From Pseudomonas sp. GGS8 (GTDB taxonomy: Bacteria; Pseudomonadota; Gammaproteobacteria; Pseudomonadales; Pseudomonadaceae), in contig NZ_JALJWF010000001.1 in NCBI RefSeq assembly GCF_024168645.1, positions 5,087,501 to 5,151,500 on the forward strand: a DNA stretch of 64,000 bases, in the 5' to 3' direction. Numbering within the stretch: the first letter of the stretch is position 1; each line of letters starts with the position of its first letter. Positions 8,558-17,600 of this stretch are shown piece by piece. A model generated the notes under the pieces. The model made no database searches. It was not told the DNA's origin and saw only the letters and a list, made by a program, of their open reading frames with translations. Made by a program: the position numbers and the translations under genes.

Positions 8558-9796
8558 TTACCGGGTGGCAGGCCCATTACCTATCTGCCACACATACGGC
8601 GGTTCAGTCCCGTTGATCGCCCAGTCCCCGACAATCCGTGCCTTGTAGATCACCGGGTTGTGTGAGGAAACGGTCCGGGCATTGCGCCAATGCCGATCCA
8701 GCGATTTACTTTGGCGAACATCCGAAGCACCAAGGGCGTTGAACAGCTCAGTAGTCGCCCGCTGGATCAATTCCGAAACCACCACCTGCGCTCTGGCCGA
8801 TTCGATTTCCGCCGCCACATTCGCCGCGCGTTCCAGCGTTTCATCCCCTGAGAACCGTGCCAGATAAGCCCGTTGCGCCGGTTGTGCGGCTTTCAAGGCA
8901 CTGGCTTCGGCGGCGTACACCCACGCTGCCACTTCACCCACAACCTGCTGCACTTGCGAATCCTCGCTGACCCGCTGCGCATTGCCATGGCTGTAGATGC
9001 GTTTACGCTCGCGCACCTGATGCACCACATCGCGCAACGCAGCGCGGCCGATGCCGGTCAGGGTCGCCAGTAACACCAACTGATAAAACGCCGTCTGGTA
9101 TTTGAAACGGGTGGCGAAGTCGATGATGTTTTCGGCCTCCACTTCGGCATCGGTAAAGCGCGAGGTGCCGCTGCCGGTGGTGCGCTGACCAAAACCGTCC
9201 CAGTCATCGCTCTGCACTATCCCCGGCTGGCGTGTGCGCACGGCGACGATCACGTCGCCGCCGGTATCGCTGCGTTGGGCATAGACGTCGATCCAGTCAG
9301 CGAAAATGCTGCCGGTGCTGTAGAACTTCTCGCCATTGAGCCGCCACTGATCGCCGTGGGGAGAAACTTTGGTGATCACATCGCCGATTGCCACGGCGCC
9401 GATCTCGGTCCAGGCATTGCCGACGATGTCACCGTCGACAAAGCGTTTGAACCACAGATCCCGGCCCGGCCCCGGGGGCGAGTTCAAGCGGTCCTCGGCA
9501 AAGGCGAAATGCCCGCGCAAAGCCTGGGGCACGTTGGAGTCGGCTTCGGCCAGTTCAATCAGCAATTCGAACAGCTGTGGCAGGGACGCGCCGCCACCGC
9601 CGTATTCAACCGGCACTCGCACCGCGCCGAAACCGGCGTCCTTGAGCCACTGAATCGGCTCGTACGGCAGGCTGCGGCTTTGCTCGCGTTCGACGGCTCC
9701 GGCAGCGATGCGCTGGAAGATCGGCCGAAAGCGTTCGGCTAGTGCTTCATAGTCAGTGCCGATGGACAGCGGGTTGATTACCTGGTGATCGGTCAT
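8558..9796 (-). CDS. SfnB/SfnC-like acyl-CoA dehydrogenase-fold oxidoreductase (sulfur acquisition)
   Basis: A 412-residue protein with the acyl-CoA dehydrogenase fold, of the subgroup that includes DszC and the Sfn flavin monooxygenases rather than true beta-oxidation enzymes. Visible features are the N-terminal helical domain, the beta domain around NAWTEIGAVAIGDV, and a C-terminal helical bundle without the YEG catalytic Glu motif of acyl-CoA dehydrogenases, which argues for an FMNH2-dependent oxygenase. The start is the ATG at 9796, 8 bases after AAGGAG. It diverges from sfnG, and in Pseudomonas such genes are expressed during sulfate starvation. The exact paralogue (SfnB or SfnC) and the substrate are not certain. 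Confidence 0.75.
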   Translation of the reverse strand: MTDHQVINPLSIGTDYEALAERFRPIFQRIAAGAVEREQSRSLPYEPIQWLKDAGFGAVRVPVEYGGGGASLPQLFELLIELAEADSNVPQALRGHFAFAEDRLNSPPGPGRDLWFKRFVDGDIVGNAWTEIGAVAIGDVITKVSPHGDQWRLNGEKFYSTGSIFADWIDVYAQRSDTGGDVIVAVRTRQPGIVQSDDWDGFGQRTTGSGTSRFTDAEVEAENIIDFATRFKYQTAFYQLVLLATLTGIGRAALRDVVHQVRERKRIYSHGNAQRVSEDSQVQQVVGEVAAWVYAAEASALKAAQPAQRAYLARFSGDETLERAANVAAEIESARAQVVVSELIQRATTELFNALGASDVRQSKSLDRHWRNARTVSSHNPVIYKARIVGDWAINGTEPPYVWQIGNGPATR

Positions 9797-9976
9797 GGGA
9801 CAGCTCCTTGGCGTGGTAAAAAATTGGCATTTAAAAGCGTTGCATGCCAGGGGCAATTGCACGGTCCATGCCGAAGCTCACAGGCATAGTTTATTGGAGG
9901 GTGTGGATTTCGGCGTGGCCTGAATTGTTGCTGTACCAACAGTGCATCAGCAAATTGCTTCAGCCCATCACATATC

Positions 9977-10087
9977 TGTGGCGAGGAAGCTTGCTCCCGC
10001 TGGGCTGCGCAGCGGCCCCAAAATATTGGTGAGCGCTGCGCACTGGTGCGCCAGCCCGGTCAAGCGGGAGCAAGCTCCTTCGCCACA
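9977..10087. repeat. REPIN of the TGTGGCGAGGAAGCTTGCTCCCGC type
   Basis: The arm TGTGGCGAGGAAGCTTGCTC is repeated in inverted form at the right end (GAGCAAGCTCCTTCGCCACA). The spacer has its own GCTGCGCAGCG-like dyads. Confidence 0.85.
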
Positions 10088-10113
10088 GTTCTCTCTCGCC
10101 TCAAGAAATCAGC

Positions 10114-10128
10114 TGGCACGGTTGCTGC
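10114..10128 (+). promoter_or_regulatory. Candidate sigma-54 (-24/-12) promoter of sfnG
   Basis: TGGCACGGTTGCTGC matches the TGGCAC-N5-TTGC consensus with one mismatch, and the invariant GG and GC are at the correct spacing. The predicted transcript start would be about 28 bases before the sfnG ATG. In P. putida, sfn genes depend on the sigma-54 activator SfnR, which agrees. No SfnR gene is in the window. Confidence 0.6.
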
Positions 10129-10167
10129 TCTGGCTAAGGACTTCCCTGAAAAAACGAGGACACGCCA

Positions 10168-11262
10168 ATGAGTCAGCAAGCCGTCAAATTTGCCTACTGG
10201 GTGCCGAACGTCAGTGGCGGGCTGGTGGTCAGCAAGATCGAGCAGCGCACCCACTGGGGCATCGACTACAACCGCAAACTGGCGCAACTGGCCGAAGAGG
10301 CCGGGTTCGAATATGCGTTGACCCAGATCCGCTTCACCGCTGGCTATGGCGCCGAATTTCAGCATGAATCGGTTGCCTTCAGCCATGCATTGCTGGCCGC
10401 GACCAGCAAGCTGAAAGTGATTGCGGCGATTCTGCCGGGGCCATGGCAACCGGCGTTGGCGGCCAAACAACTGGCGACCATCGATCAACTCACCAACGGC
10501 CGGGTGGCGGTGAACATTGTCAGTGGCTGGTTCAAGGGGGAATTTCAGGCCATCGGCGAACACTGGCTGGAACATGACGAGCGTTATCGCCGCTCCGAAG
10601 AATTCATTCGCGCACTCAAGGGCATCTGGACCCAGGACAACTTCACCTTTCGCGGTGACTTCTACCGTTTCGACAACTACAGCCTTAAACCCAAGCCGCT
10701 GGGCCGGCCGGAAATCTTCCAGGGCGGCAGTTCCCGTGCCGCCCGGGACATGGCCGCGCGGGTTTCGGACTGGTATTTCACCAACGGCAACACTCCAGAA
10801 GGCATCAAGGCTCAGGTCGACGATATCCGCGCCAAAGCGACCGCGAACAATCATTCGGTGAAGATCGGGGTGAATGCGTTCGTCATCGCTCGCGATACTG
10901 AAGAAGAGGCGCGGGCGGTGCTGGCGCAGATCATCGATCAGGCCGACCCGCAAGCGGTGAATGCGTTTGGCGATGCGGCGAAACAGGCGGGCAGGGCGTC
11001 GCCCGAGGGTGAGGGCAACTGGGCCAAATCGACCTTTGAAGATCTGGTGCAGTACAACGATGGCTTCAAGACCAACCTGATTGGCACGCCGCAGCAGATA
11101 GCCGAACGGATCGTCGCGTTGAAAGCCGTGGGTGTGGACCTGGTGCTGGCGGGGTTTCTGCACTTTCAAGAAGAAGTGGAATATTTCGGCAAACGGGTGT
11201 TGCCGCTGGTGCGGGAGCTGGAGGCCAAAGTGGCCGTAACGCCACAAGCCGCGGTCGCCTGA
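10168..11262 (+). CDS. sfnG: Dimethylsulfone monooxygenase SfnG
   Basis: A 364-residue luciferase-like (TIM barrel) monooxygenase that uses FMNH2 and oxygen to convert dimethylsulfone to methanesulfinate, letting the cell draw sulfur from DMS-derived compounds. The sequence starts FAYWVPNVSGGLVVSKIEQR and contains LPGPWQPALAAKQLATIDQL and VNIVSGWFKGEF, all characteristic of SfnG and the related SsuD/alkanesulfonate group. Length agrees with P. putida SfnG. The reduced flavin must come from a reductase encoded elsewhere. It is preceded by a sigma-54-type promoter and diverges from the SfnB/C-like gene, which supports the role. Confidence 0.92.
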   Translation: MSQQAVKFAYWVPNVSGGLVVSKIEQRTHWGIDYNRKLAQLAEEAGFEYALTQIRFTAGYGAEFQHESVAFSHALLAATSKLKVIAAILPGPWQPALAAKQLATIDQLTNGRVAVNIVSGWFKGEFQAIGEHWLEHDERYRRSEEFIRALKGIWTQDNFTFRGDFYRFDNYSLKPKPLGRPEIFQGGSSRAARDMAARVSDWYFTNGNTPEGIKAQVDDIRAKATANNHSVKIGVNAFVIARDTEEEARAVLAQIIDQADPQAVNAFGDAAKQAGRASPEGEGNWAKSTFEDLVQYNDGFKTNLIGTPQQIAERIVALKAVGVDLVLAGFLHFQEEVEYFGKRVLPLVRELEAKVAVTPQAAVA

Positions 11263-11278
11263 ACACACAAAAAAAATT

Positions 11279-11370
11279 TGTGGGAGCCGGGCTTGCCCGC
11301 GATAACGGTTTCACATTCAATAAGTAAGTTGTCTGTGACATCGTCATCGCGGGCAAGCCCACTCCCGCAT
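11279..11370. repeat. REPIN
   Basis: TGTGGGAGCCGGGCTTGCCCGCGAT at the left and ATCGCGGGCAAGCCCACTCC at the right form an inverted pair, each with one or two changes from the consensus. It lies between the convergent sfnG and DUF1348 genes. Confidence 0.85.
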
Positions 11371-11384
11371 GGATCTCGGTGGAG

Positions 11385-11861
11385 TTACAGACCCAGGTCG
11401 GACAAGCCCGGGTGATCATCCGGTCGGCGGCCCAGCGGCCAATGGAACTTGCGCTCGCTTTCCTTGATTGGCAGATCGTTGATGCAGGCGTAGCGGTTGA
11501 ACATCAGCCCGTTCTCATCGAACTCCCAGTTCTCGTTGCCGTAGGAACGGAACCAGTTGCCCGAGTCGTCGTGCCATTCGTAGGCGTAACGCACGGCAAT
11601 GCGGTTGTCACCATGGGCCCAGAGTTCCTTGATCAGCCGGTAGTCCAGTTCCTTGGCCCATTTGCGGGTCAGAAAAGCTTTGGCTTCTTCGCGGTTGTGG
11701 GCGAACTCGGCGCGATTACGCCATTGGGTGTCCAGGGTGTAGGCCAGGGACACCCGCTCCGGGTCGCGGGAGTTCCAGCCGTCTTCGGCCAAGCGAACTT
11801 TTTCGATGGCCGATTCACGGGTAAACGGCGGCAATGGCGGACGAACTTCGGCAGTAGACAT
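11385..11861 (-). CDS. DUF1348 protein (NTF2/SnoaL-like fold)
   Basis: A 158-residue small soluble protein of the DUF1348 family, predicted to have the NTF2-like cone fold. Conserved blocks visible are [45 protein letters not shown], and [20 protein letters not shown]. No enzymatic function is established. The ATG at 11861 is chosen because a GGGAG ribosome site precedes it; an in-frame ATG ten codons earlier has none. It lies 56 bases downstream of the TetR gene on the same strand, so it is probably co-transcribed with and controlled by that regulator. Confidence 0.85.
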   Translation of the reverse strand: MSTAEVRPPLPPFTRESAIEKVRLAEDGWNSRDPERVSLAYTLDTQWRNRAEFAHNREEAKAFLTRKWAKELDYRLIKELWAHGDNRIAVRYAYEWHDDSGNWFRSYGNENWEFDENGLMFNRYACINDLPIKESERKFHWPLGRRPDDHPGLSDLGL

Positions 11862-11917
11862 ATTAAGTCTCCCTATCAAATTAACGTTCAAGCACGTTGT
11901 CGGGCTTATTTAAAGTG

Positions 11918-12481
11918 TTACAGGTCCAATAACTTTCGCGCCATGCATTGCGCATTATCGGCGGCACTGTGATCACCCATCACAAGCGCTACGGTAATGG
12001 CACCGTCGATCAGGATCAGCAGCTGTCTGGCCAGCGCCTCCGGGTCTGTTGCGCCATATTCGGTACAGAGCTCGCGCACATAGTCGAGCAGTTTCTGTTT
12101 GTGTTCTTTGGCGACCAGGCGAACCGGGTCTTGCGGGTCACCGGTTTCGCCGCTGGTGTTGATGAATGCGCAGCCACGGAAGCCTTCGGAGGCGAACCAG
12201 GCCTTGAGCACGGTAAACAGGTTGAGCAGCCGCTCGGCCGGGGTTTGTGCGTTGCCGACTTCGCTCCGATACCAGTGCATCCAGCGCACATCGCGGCGTT
12301 GCAGGGCCGCGACGACAAGCTCCTCCTTGTTGGCGAAGTAGCGGTAAATACTTTTTCTGGAGACGCCGGCGGTTTTCACCAGAAGGTCCATGCCGGTGGC
12401 AGCGATGCCACTTTTGTAGATCAACTTTTCGGTGACATCCAGAATGATGTCGCGTGTGTCGTTGCTTGTGATTTCGTTCAT
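11918..12481 (-). CDS. TetR-family transcriptional regulator
   Basis: A 187-residue repressor-type protein. The N-terminal helix-turn-helix is clear: IILDVTEKLIYKSGIAATGM then AGVSRKSIYRYFANKEELV (about residues 10-55). The C-terminal ligand domain contains GFRGCAFINTSGE, seen in the YcdC/NemR-like subgroup. The start is the ATG at 12481; longer starts would run into the REPIN. A near-perfect dyad sits 12-26 bases upstream and is likely its own operator. The DUF1348 gene follows and is the most likely target besides itself. Confidence 0.87.
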   Translation of the reverse strand: MNEITSNDTRDIILDVTEKLIYKSGIAATGMDLLVKTAGVSRKSIYRYFANKEELVVAALQRRDVRWMHWYRSEVGNAQTPAERLLNLFTVLKAWFASEGFRGCAFINTSGETGDPQDPVRLVAKEHKQKLLDYVRELCTEYGATDPEALARQLLILIDGAITVALVMGDHSAADNAQCMARKLLDL

Positions 12482-12493
12482 GTGGCTAACAGT

Positions 12494-12507
12494 AGAATGA
12501 TCGTTCT
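12494..12507. promoter_or_regulatory. Candidate TetR operator
   Basis: AGAATGATCGTTCT is a 14-base dyad with one mismatched pair, immediately upstream of the TetR gene start. TetR-type operators are often short palindromes with such TAGA...TCTA-like ends. It is inferred only from position and symmetry. Confidence 0.4.
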
Positions 12508-12529
12508 CCTTAAGCAACGTTTTTTCAGT

Positions 12530-12639
12530 GATCGTTCCCACGCTCTGCGTGGGAACGCCGCCATGGACGCTCCGCGTCCAGCGTTAATGTGACGCAGAGC
12601 GTCACGAGATGCATTCCTTTGCTGCGCATGGGAACAATC
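12530..12639. repeat. REPIN of the CGTTCCCACGCTCTGCGTGGGAA type, right arm diverged
   Basis: Same family as 8447-8556. The left arm is intact (GATCGTTCCCACGCTCTGCG). The right arm reads GCATTCCTTTGCTGCGCATG and carries several changes. It lies between the divergent TetR and pssA genes. Confidence 0.85.
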
Positions 12640-12729
12640 GGTGCGGGGTCTTTACAGACAGTAACAAGACCCAAACCCATCCATGGTGTAAGCTCTCGGG
12701 TTCTTCGGATTCGACCCTTTGCGAGCCTT

Positions 12730-14073
12730 ATGCCGTTGCTTTTCAAACGCTCTCTGCTGCCTAAATTGCGCAGTTTTCCGCTGACCGCCGATGCCGTCAC
12801 CATCCTCTCTGGCGCTGCCGAGTTCCGTCGTTGCCTGCTGGAAAAAATCGCTCAGGCGACCCGGCGCATCTACATCGTTGCGCTGTACCTGCAACAGGAT
12901 GAGGCCGGCCAGGAAATCCTCGATGCCTTGCACGCGGCCAAACTGGCGCGTCCGGAACTGGACGTGGTGGTGGTCGTGGATTGGCTGCGCGCCCAGCGCG
13001 GCTTGATCGGTGCCGGCAAGCAACCGGGCAACTCAGCCTGGTATCAGGAAACCACCCGTACCCACGAAAGTGTCGTGCCGGTGTACGGCGTGCCGGTGCA
13101 GACCCGCGAGTTGTTCGGCGTGCTGCATTTGAAGGGCTTCGTGATCGACGATTGCGTGATTTACAGCGGCGCGAGCCTGAACAACGTTTACCTGCACAAA
13201 TTCGACAAGTACCGCTTCGACCGTTATCACCTGTTGCAGAACCCGGCGCTGGCTGATTCGATGCACCACTTGATTCAGCACGGCTTGATGACCTCCAAAG
13301 CGGTGCATCGCCTCGACCTGCCGAACTTGCCGACCACCCGCAGCCTGCGCCACGACATCGGCGACCTGCGCAGCCGTCTCAAGCACGCGGCGTATGACAC
13401 CACGGCAGGCAGCACGCAAAAGGGTGGTTTATCGGTCAGCCCCTTGCTCGGAGTGGGCAAGAACAATCCGTTGAGTCGGGTGGTCTGCGAGCTGATCGCC
13501 AGTGCGCAGCAGCAGCTGACCATTTGCACGCCGTACTTCAACCTGCCGCTGGCGGTGACCCGGGAAATCAACCGGGCCCTGGCTCGCGGCGTGAAGATCG
13601 ACATCATCGTCGGCGACAAGACCGCCAACGATTTCTACATCCCGCCCAGCGAGCCGTTCAAGGTGATCGCGGCGCTGCCGTACCTCTACGAAATCAGCCT
13701 GCGGCGTTTCGCCAAGCGTCATCAGCGCAGCATCGACAACGGCAAGCTGAACCTGCATCTGTGGAAGGATGGCGACAACACCTATCACCTCAAGGGCATG
13801 TGGATCGATCAGCGCTACACCTTGCTGACCGGCAACAACCTCAATCCACGGGCGTTCCGTCTCGACCTGGAAAACGCGCTGCTGATTGATGATCCCAAGG
13901 GTGAACTGCAGGAACCGCGTGGCAAGGAACTGGCGGAGATTTTCCAGCACACCCGCCGCATTGAGCGTTACCTGAACCTGGAAACGCTGCCGGATTACCC
14001 GGCGGCGGTGGCCAAGTTTCTCAAGCGTGTGAGCCGGGTGCGGATTGAGCGGTTGTTGTATCGGATTTTGTAA
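12730..14073 (+). CDS. pssA: CDP-diacylglycerol--serine O-phosphatidyltransferase
   Basis: A 447-residue enzyme of the phospholipase D superfamily that makes phosphatidylserine from CDP-diacylglycerol and serine, the committed step to phosphatidylethanolamine. The two active-site HxK motifs are present, HLKGFVIDD near residue 136 and HLKGMWIDQ near 356. Length and layout match the E. coli peripheral-membrane PssA (451 residues), not the integral-membrane type II enzyme. The ATG at 12730 starts MPLLFKRSLLPKLRSFPL; the longer open frame upstream runs through the REPIN and is not used. It is a single gene with no operon partner. Confidence 0.92.
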   Translation: MPLLFKRSLLPKLRSFPLTADAVTILSGAAEFRRCLLEKIAQATRRIYIVALYLQQDEAGQEILDALHAAKLARPELDVVVVVDWLRAQRGLIGAGKQPGNSAWYQETTRTHESVVPVYGVPVQTRELFGVLHLKGFVIDDCVIYSGASLNNVYLHKFDKYRFDRYHLLQNPALADSMHHLIQHGLMTSKAVHRLDLPNLPTTRSLRHDIGDLRSRLKHAAYDTTAGSTQKGGLSVSPLLGVGKNNPLSRVVCELIASAQQQLTICTPYFNLPLAVTREINRALARGVKIDIIVGDKTANDFYIPPSEPFKVIAALPYLYEISLRRFAKRHQRSIDNGKLNLHLWKDGDNTYHLKGMWIDQRYTLLTGNNLNPRAFRLDLENALLIDDPKGELQEPRGKELAEIFQHTRRIERYLNLETLPDYPAAVAKFLKRVSRVRIERLLYRIL

Positions 14074-14114
14074 GGATTAACACGGCGGGTGAGGTGTGTT
14101 GCCAGTGAGATTGG

Positions 14115-14209
14115 TATCGCGGGCAAGCCCGCTCCCACAGTGCTCGCCGGTGTTCACAGATCTTGTGTACACCGACGAACCTTGTGGGAGCGGGCTTGCC
14201 CGCGATGAG
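14115..14209. repeat. REPIN
   Basis: ATCGCGGGCAAGCCCGCTCC on the left and GGAGCGGGCTTGCCCGCGAT on the right are perfect inverted copies. The pair lies between the convergent pssA and efe operon. Confidence 0.92.
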
Positions 14210-14231
14210 GCCTGTCCCGGCGCCGAAAACC

Positions 14232-15056
14232 TCAGTTCAACCCCAATTTTCCCCGCAACATCGACAAATCCTCAGCCAATGTATTCACCGGCCCGACCAG
14301 CGCTTTGCGGTCGCTGTCCTTCACCTTGTCATACGTATCAAAACCACCACCCGTGGTTTTGTACTTGGCCAATGTCTTGTTCACCGTGGCGAAGTTCTTG
14401 TCGACTTTGGCCATGAATACCGCGTCTTGCTTCTCGATCTGGGGACGGAACAGGTCAACGATTTTCTTCGCGCCATCAATGTTGCCCTGGAAGTCATAGA
14501 GGTCGGTGTGGCTGTAGCGATCTTCCTCGCCGGAGATTTTGGTGGCCGCCACTTCTTCAAGCAACGCGGCGGCACCGCCGACAACTTTTTCCGGTGGGAA
14601 GGTCAGGCCGGCGACGCGGGTTTGCAGGTCTTTCACGTCTTTGTTCAAACCGTCGGCCAACTCGTCCAGGCCTTGGGTGCTGTTCTGCGAAAACAACGAG
14701 TATTCGATGCGATGGAAACCGGTGAAGTCTTCGGCCTTCACGCCTTTTTCGTGGTCGTCGACCCGCGAGTCGATGGACGCATCGAGGTCACTGAACAGCT
14801 CTGCAATCGGTTCGATCGACTCGTAATAGACGCGGGTCGGTGCGTAGAGCTTTTTGGCGGTGGCCAGGTCGCCTTTTTTCACTGCATCGGTAAATTGCTG
14901 AGTGTGGCTGGCCAGTTCATCCAGTTGTTCGGTGACGTAGATCTTGTAGTCCGAGATCGGCCCCACCAACTCCAGCGGCGCCGTCGCCGCGAAAGCCGAA
15001 AACGGGGTGTTGAGCAAACCGAGGGTGAGCAGTAACGCGAGGGGCGACTTTTTCAT
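14232..15056 (-). CDS. EfeM-like imelysin-domain periplasmic protein (no cupredoxin domain)
   Basis: A 274-residue exported protein. A Sec signal peptide (MKKSPLALLLTLGLL, cleaved near AFA-AT) is followed by a peptidase M75/imelysin domain with the HxxE-type motif in GFHRIEYSLF and the conserved SGEEDRYSHTDLYDF segment. It is the last gene of the efe operon and a paralogue of the C-terminal half of the upstream EfeO, but it lacks the cupredoxin domain, so it is best described as EfeM-like. It probably helps deliver iron to EfeU in the periplasm. Start ATG 15056 is 20 bases after the efeB stop. Confidence 0.85.
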   Translation of the reverse strand: MKKSPLALLLTLGLLNTPFSAFAATAPLELVGPISDYKIYVTEQLDELASHTQQFTDAVKKGDLATAKKLYAPTRVYYESIEPIAELFSDLDASIDSRVDDHEKGVKAEDFTGFHRIEYSLFSQNSTQGLDELADGLNKDVKDLQTRVAGLTFPPEKVVGGAAALLEEVAATKISGEEDRYSHTDLYDFQGNIDGAKKIVDLFRPQIEKQDAVFMAKVDKNFATVNKTLAKYKTTGGGFDTYDKVKDSDRKALVGPVNTLAEDLSMLRGKLGLN

Positions 15057-15075
15057 GGGACGGTTCCGTAGGGGC

Positions 15076-16374
15076 TTATGCAGTGGCTTTGGGTTTAGTG
15101 GCATTCAGAAGCGATTGACCGATGAAGTCGTTGTCGCCGGTCACGCCGGGCAGGGTGAAGAAGTACCCGCCGCCAACCGGTTTCAGGTATTCCTCCAACG
15201 GCTCGCCGTTGAGTCGGGTCTGCACGGTGATGAAGCCTTTTTGCAAATCCGCCTGGTAGCAGATGAACAACAACCCCATGTCCAGCTGACCGTTCTTGTT
15301 CACGCCGTTGGAGTAGTTGAACGGCCGACGCAGGATCAGGTTGGCCTGGGTCGCGGCGGTGCGCGGGTTGGCCAGGCGGATGTGGGCGTCGAGTTTGGTC
15401 AGCTTGCCTTCCGGGTCTTTGGCATAGTCCGGGACTTGGGTTTCATGCTCTCCATCCATTGGGGCGCCGGTGCTCTTGACCCGGCCGATAATGCTTTGCT
15501 GTTCTTGCAGCGGCGTGCGGTCCCAGCGTTCGACGAAGTTGCGGATGATCCGCACGGCTTGATAGCTGCCGTTGACCGCCCAGGCCGGTTCGTCGCTGCC
15601 GGGCTGGACCCAGACGATACTGTCCATGGCCTTGGCGTCGTTGGAGTCGGGGTTCGCCGAGCCGTCGCGAAAACCCAGGAAATTGCGTGCGCTTTGCGCC
15701 GGCACCCCGGGTTTCGCCGGGGCTTGCGGAGGCACGCTGCCTTCCTGTTTCCAGCGCACCAGCAACAGGTCCGGCAGGTTTTTCACGATGTCGCGCAAGG
15801 CGTGGATATTGGTGTCGGCGGTGTTGGAGCAGAACTGCAGGCTCAGGTCGCCGTGGCAGCAGTCGGCTTCCAGTGCGTCGTTGGGGAAGCCAACCATGCG
15901 GATCAGCCGCTTGGGCTTGGCGCCGGCCAGGCCGAAGCGCTCGTCGAACAGCGACTCGCCCACCGACACGGTGATGGTCAGGTTGTCGGGTGTGACCACC
16001 GGGCCAAGAATTCCCGAATCCAGCGGCGGCAGTTTGGGGTCGACCTGGGTCACCGGGCCGCCTTGCATCAGGAAGGCGATGCGCTCGTTGAGCGTGCGAA
16101 ACAGCCGCTCAAGGTCGGCGCGGTCGCTGGCCAGCACGTCGAACGACACCAGCATGCCTGACGCCGGGCGCGGGGTGACGATGCCAGTCTGATGCTTGCC
16201 GTGGAAGGCGTGGCGGTCTTCGGTTTTGTCGCTGCTCGGCGCTTCGGTGACTTGCGCGGGGCTGGCGGCCATGGCCGGGCAACTCAGGGCCGAACCGGCC
16301 AGCGCTACACCGGCGGCGCCCATGCCCATCAATACGCGACGGCGTTGTGCTGAAAACTGTTCTGAGTCATTCAT
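15076..16374 (-). CDS. efeB: EfeB, Tat-exported DyP-type haem peroxidase
   Basis: A 432-residue dye-decolorizing-type peroxidase of the EfeUOB system; EfeB is thought to oxidise ferrous iron or to extract iron from haem in the periplasm. The N-terminus has a Tat signal ([16 protein letters not shown], cleaved near AMA). The family GxxDG motif appears as [10 protein letters not shown], with the catalytic Asp, and the proximal haem ligand lies in HIRLANPR. Its length fits E. coli EfeB (423). The gene starts 18 bases after efeO. Tat export fits the need to fold with haem before crossing the membrane. Confidence 0.93.
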   Translation of the reverse strand: MNDSEQFSAQRRRVLMGMGAAGVALAGSALSCPAMAASPAQVTEAPSSDKTEDRHAFHGKHQTGIVTPRPASGMLVSFDVLASDRADLERLFRTLNERIAFLMQGGPVTQVDPKLPPLDSGILGPVVTPDNLTITVSVGESLFDERFGLAGAKPKRLIRMVGFPNDALEADCCHGDLSLQFCSNTADTNIHALRDIVKNLPDLLLVRWKQEGSVPPQAPAKPGVPAQSARNFLGFRDGSANPDSNDAKAMDSIVWVQPGSDEPAWAVNGSYQAVRIIRNFVERWDRTPLQEQQSIIGRVKSTGAPMDGEHETQVPDYAKDPEGKLTKLDAHIRLANPRTAATQANLILRRPFNYSNGVNKNGQLDMGLLFICYQADLQKGFITVQTRLNGEPLEEYLKPVGGGYFFTLPGVTGDNDFIGQSLLNATKPKATA

Positions 16375-16392
16375 CTGTCTGAGGTCTTCTGC

Positions 16393-17592
16393 TTACAGGC
16401 CGGAAAGGCCAAGGGCGGGATCGATTCCATCGAGTACATCGGCCAGAACCTTGGCCTTGTCGGCGATATGCTTGCGCTGTTCGGCGCTGACAGTGTCGTA
16501 GCTGGCGTAGCCATCCTTGACCTTGAAACCGTTGAGTTCGGCGTCGAAGGCCGTGACCGCGCTGTCGATGTTCGGCAGTAATTCAGCCGCAGACTTGCTC
16601 AGCAATGGCCGCAACAGCTCGACGACTTTGCGGGTCGCGTCGAGGTTGGCGGCGAAACCGTTCAGGTCGGTGTGGCTGTAGCGTTCTTCTTCGCCGCTGC
16701 TGGCGCGTACCTCGGCGAGGCTGTTGAGGTTGCGCACCAGCATGCTCACCAGTTGTTCCGGCGGCAGCGACTGGGCCAGCAGTTGCTGTTTGAGGTTGGT
16801 GACATCAATGCTCAGGCGCTGGGCAGCAGGCGTCAGGCCGTCGAGGTTGCGTTGCTCGAACAGTGCGTATTCGAGGCGGTGGAAGCCGACAAATCCCGGA
16901 TCCTGTTCGCGCTGGTCGAAGTAATCGGCGCGGGCGTTGATCGCGTTGTCCAGTTCCGCCAGGCGCTGGGCCGCTGGAGCCAATCGTTGATAGGCCGCGC
17001 GTGCCGGCACATACAAGGCTTGCGCCTGGCTCAGGTCGCCGGCCTCGATCGCTTGCTCAAGGGCGGCGACGGCTTTGATCAGCGCAGTGCTCTGGCTGCT
17101 CAGGTACACGCGGAATTCCGACAGCGGACCAATGAACGCCACCATCGACGGACGCGCCTTGGCTGCGGCATCGGAAGCGGCGGTCGGGGTGACGTGCAAG
17201 GTGCCGCGCGGGTTGTTCAACAAGCCGCAGGTGATCGCGTAGTCGCCGGGCAACAGGTTGGCGTTGATCACCTGGCTCAGGCCGGGGGCGATGTTCTCGC
17301 GCTCTTCGACCACCAGCACGCCGTCAAGGATTTCCCATTCGACGGCACGGTCCGAGCCGTTGACGATACGGAAACTGGCGCGTCCGGCCGGAACCGTCAG
17401 CGCGTTCGGTTCGCAGCTGTGTGGGTGAATGGTCACCAGCACCTCATCGTGATTCGTCTGGCGCTTGGCCGCGGCCATTTTCGAGGCGTAGTAGAACAGG
17501 CCGCCGGCGGCGATCATTACGATCACCGAACCGGCTACCGCCCAGCGCAAGGCGCGTGGAGGAGAAGCCACTGGAGGAACAGGCGTTGACAT
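16393..17592 (-). CDS. efeO: EfeO, cupredoxin-imelysin iron-uptake protein
   Basis: A 399-residue periplasmic component. An N-terminal helix (about 16-36, ALRWAVAGSVIVMIAAGG) is a membrane anchor or signal. A cupredoxin-like domain follows (about 45-125, with HSCEPNALTVPAG and ITCGLLNNPRG), and then a peptidase M75 domain with GFHRLEYALF and SGEEERYSHTDLNGF. This is the E. coli EfeO architecture; the domain pair is believed to bind and oxidise or hand over iron to EfeU. The ATG at 17592 is 8 bases after the efeU stop. The frame stays open for 75 codons upstream, but that part is inside efeU. Confidence 0.93.
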   Translation of the reverse strand: MSTPVPPVASPPRALRWAVAGSVIVMIAAGGLFYYASKMAAAKRQTNHDEVLVTIHPHSCEPNALTVPAGRASFRIVNGSDRAVEWEILDGVLVVEERENIAPGLSQVINANLLPGDYAITCGLLNNPRGTLHVTPTAASDAAAKARPSMVAFIGPLSEFRVYLSSQSTALIKAVAALEQAIEAGDLSQAQALYVPARAAYQRLAPAAQRLAELDNAINARADYFDQREQDPGFVGFHRLEYALFEQRNLDGLTPAAQRLSIDVTNLKQQLLAQSLPPEQLVSMLVRNLNSLAEVRASSGEEERYSHTDLNGFAANLDATRKVVELLRPLLSKSAAELLPNIDSAVTAFDAELNGFKVKDGYASYDTVSAEQRKHIADKAKVLADVLDGIDPALGLSGL

Positions 17593-17600
17593 GGAAGCCC

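Larger units (their letters stand above)
9797..10167. other. Divergent intergenic region of the sulfur genes
   Basis: This gap of 371 bases holds a REPIN (9977-10087) and a sigma-54-type promoter for sfnG (10114-10128). I found no matching sigma-54 element facing the minus-strand gene. Confidence 0.6.
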
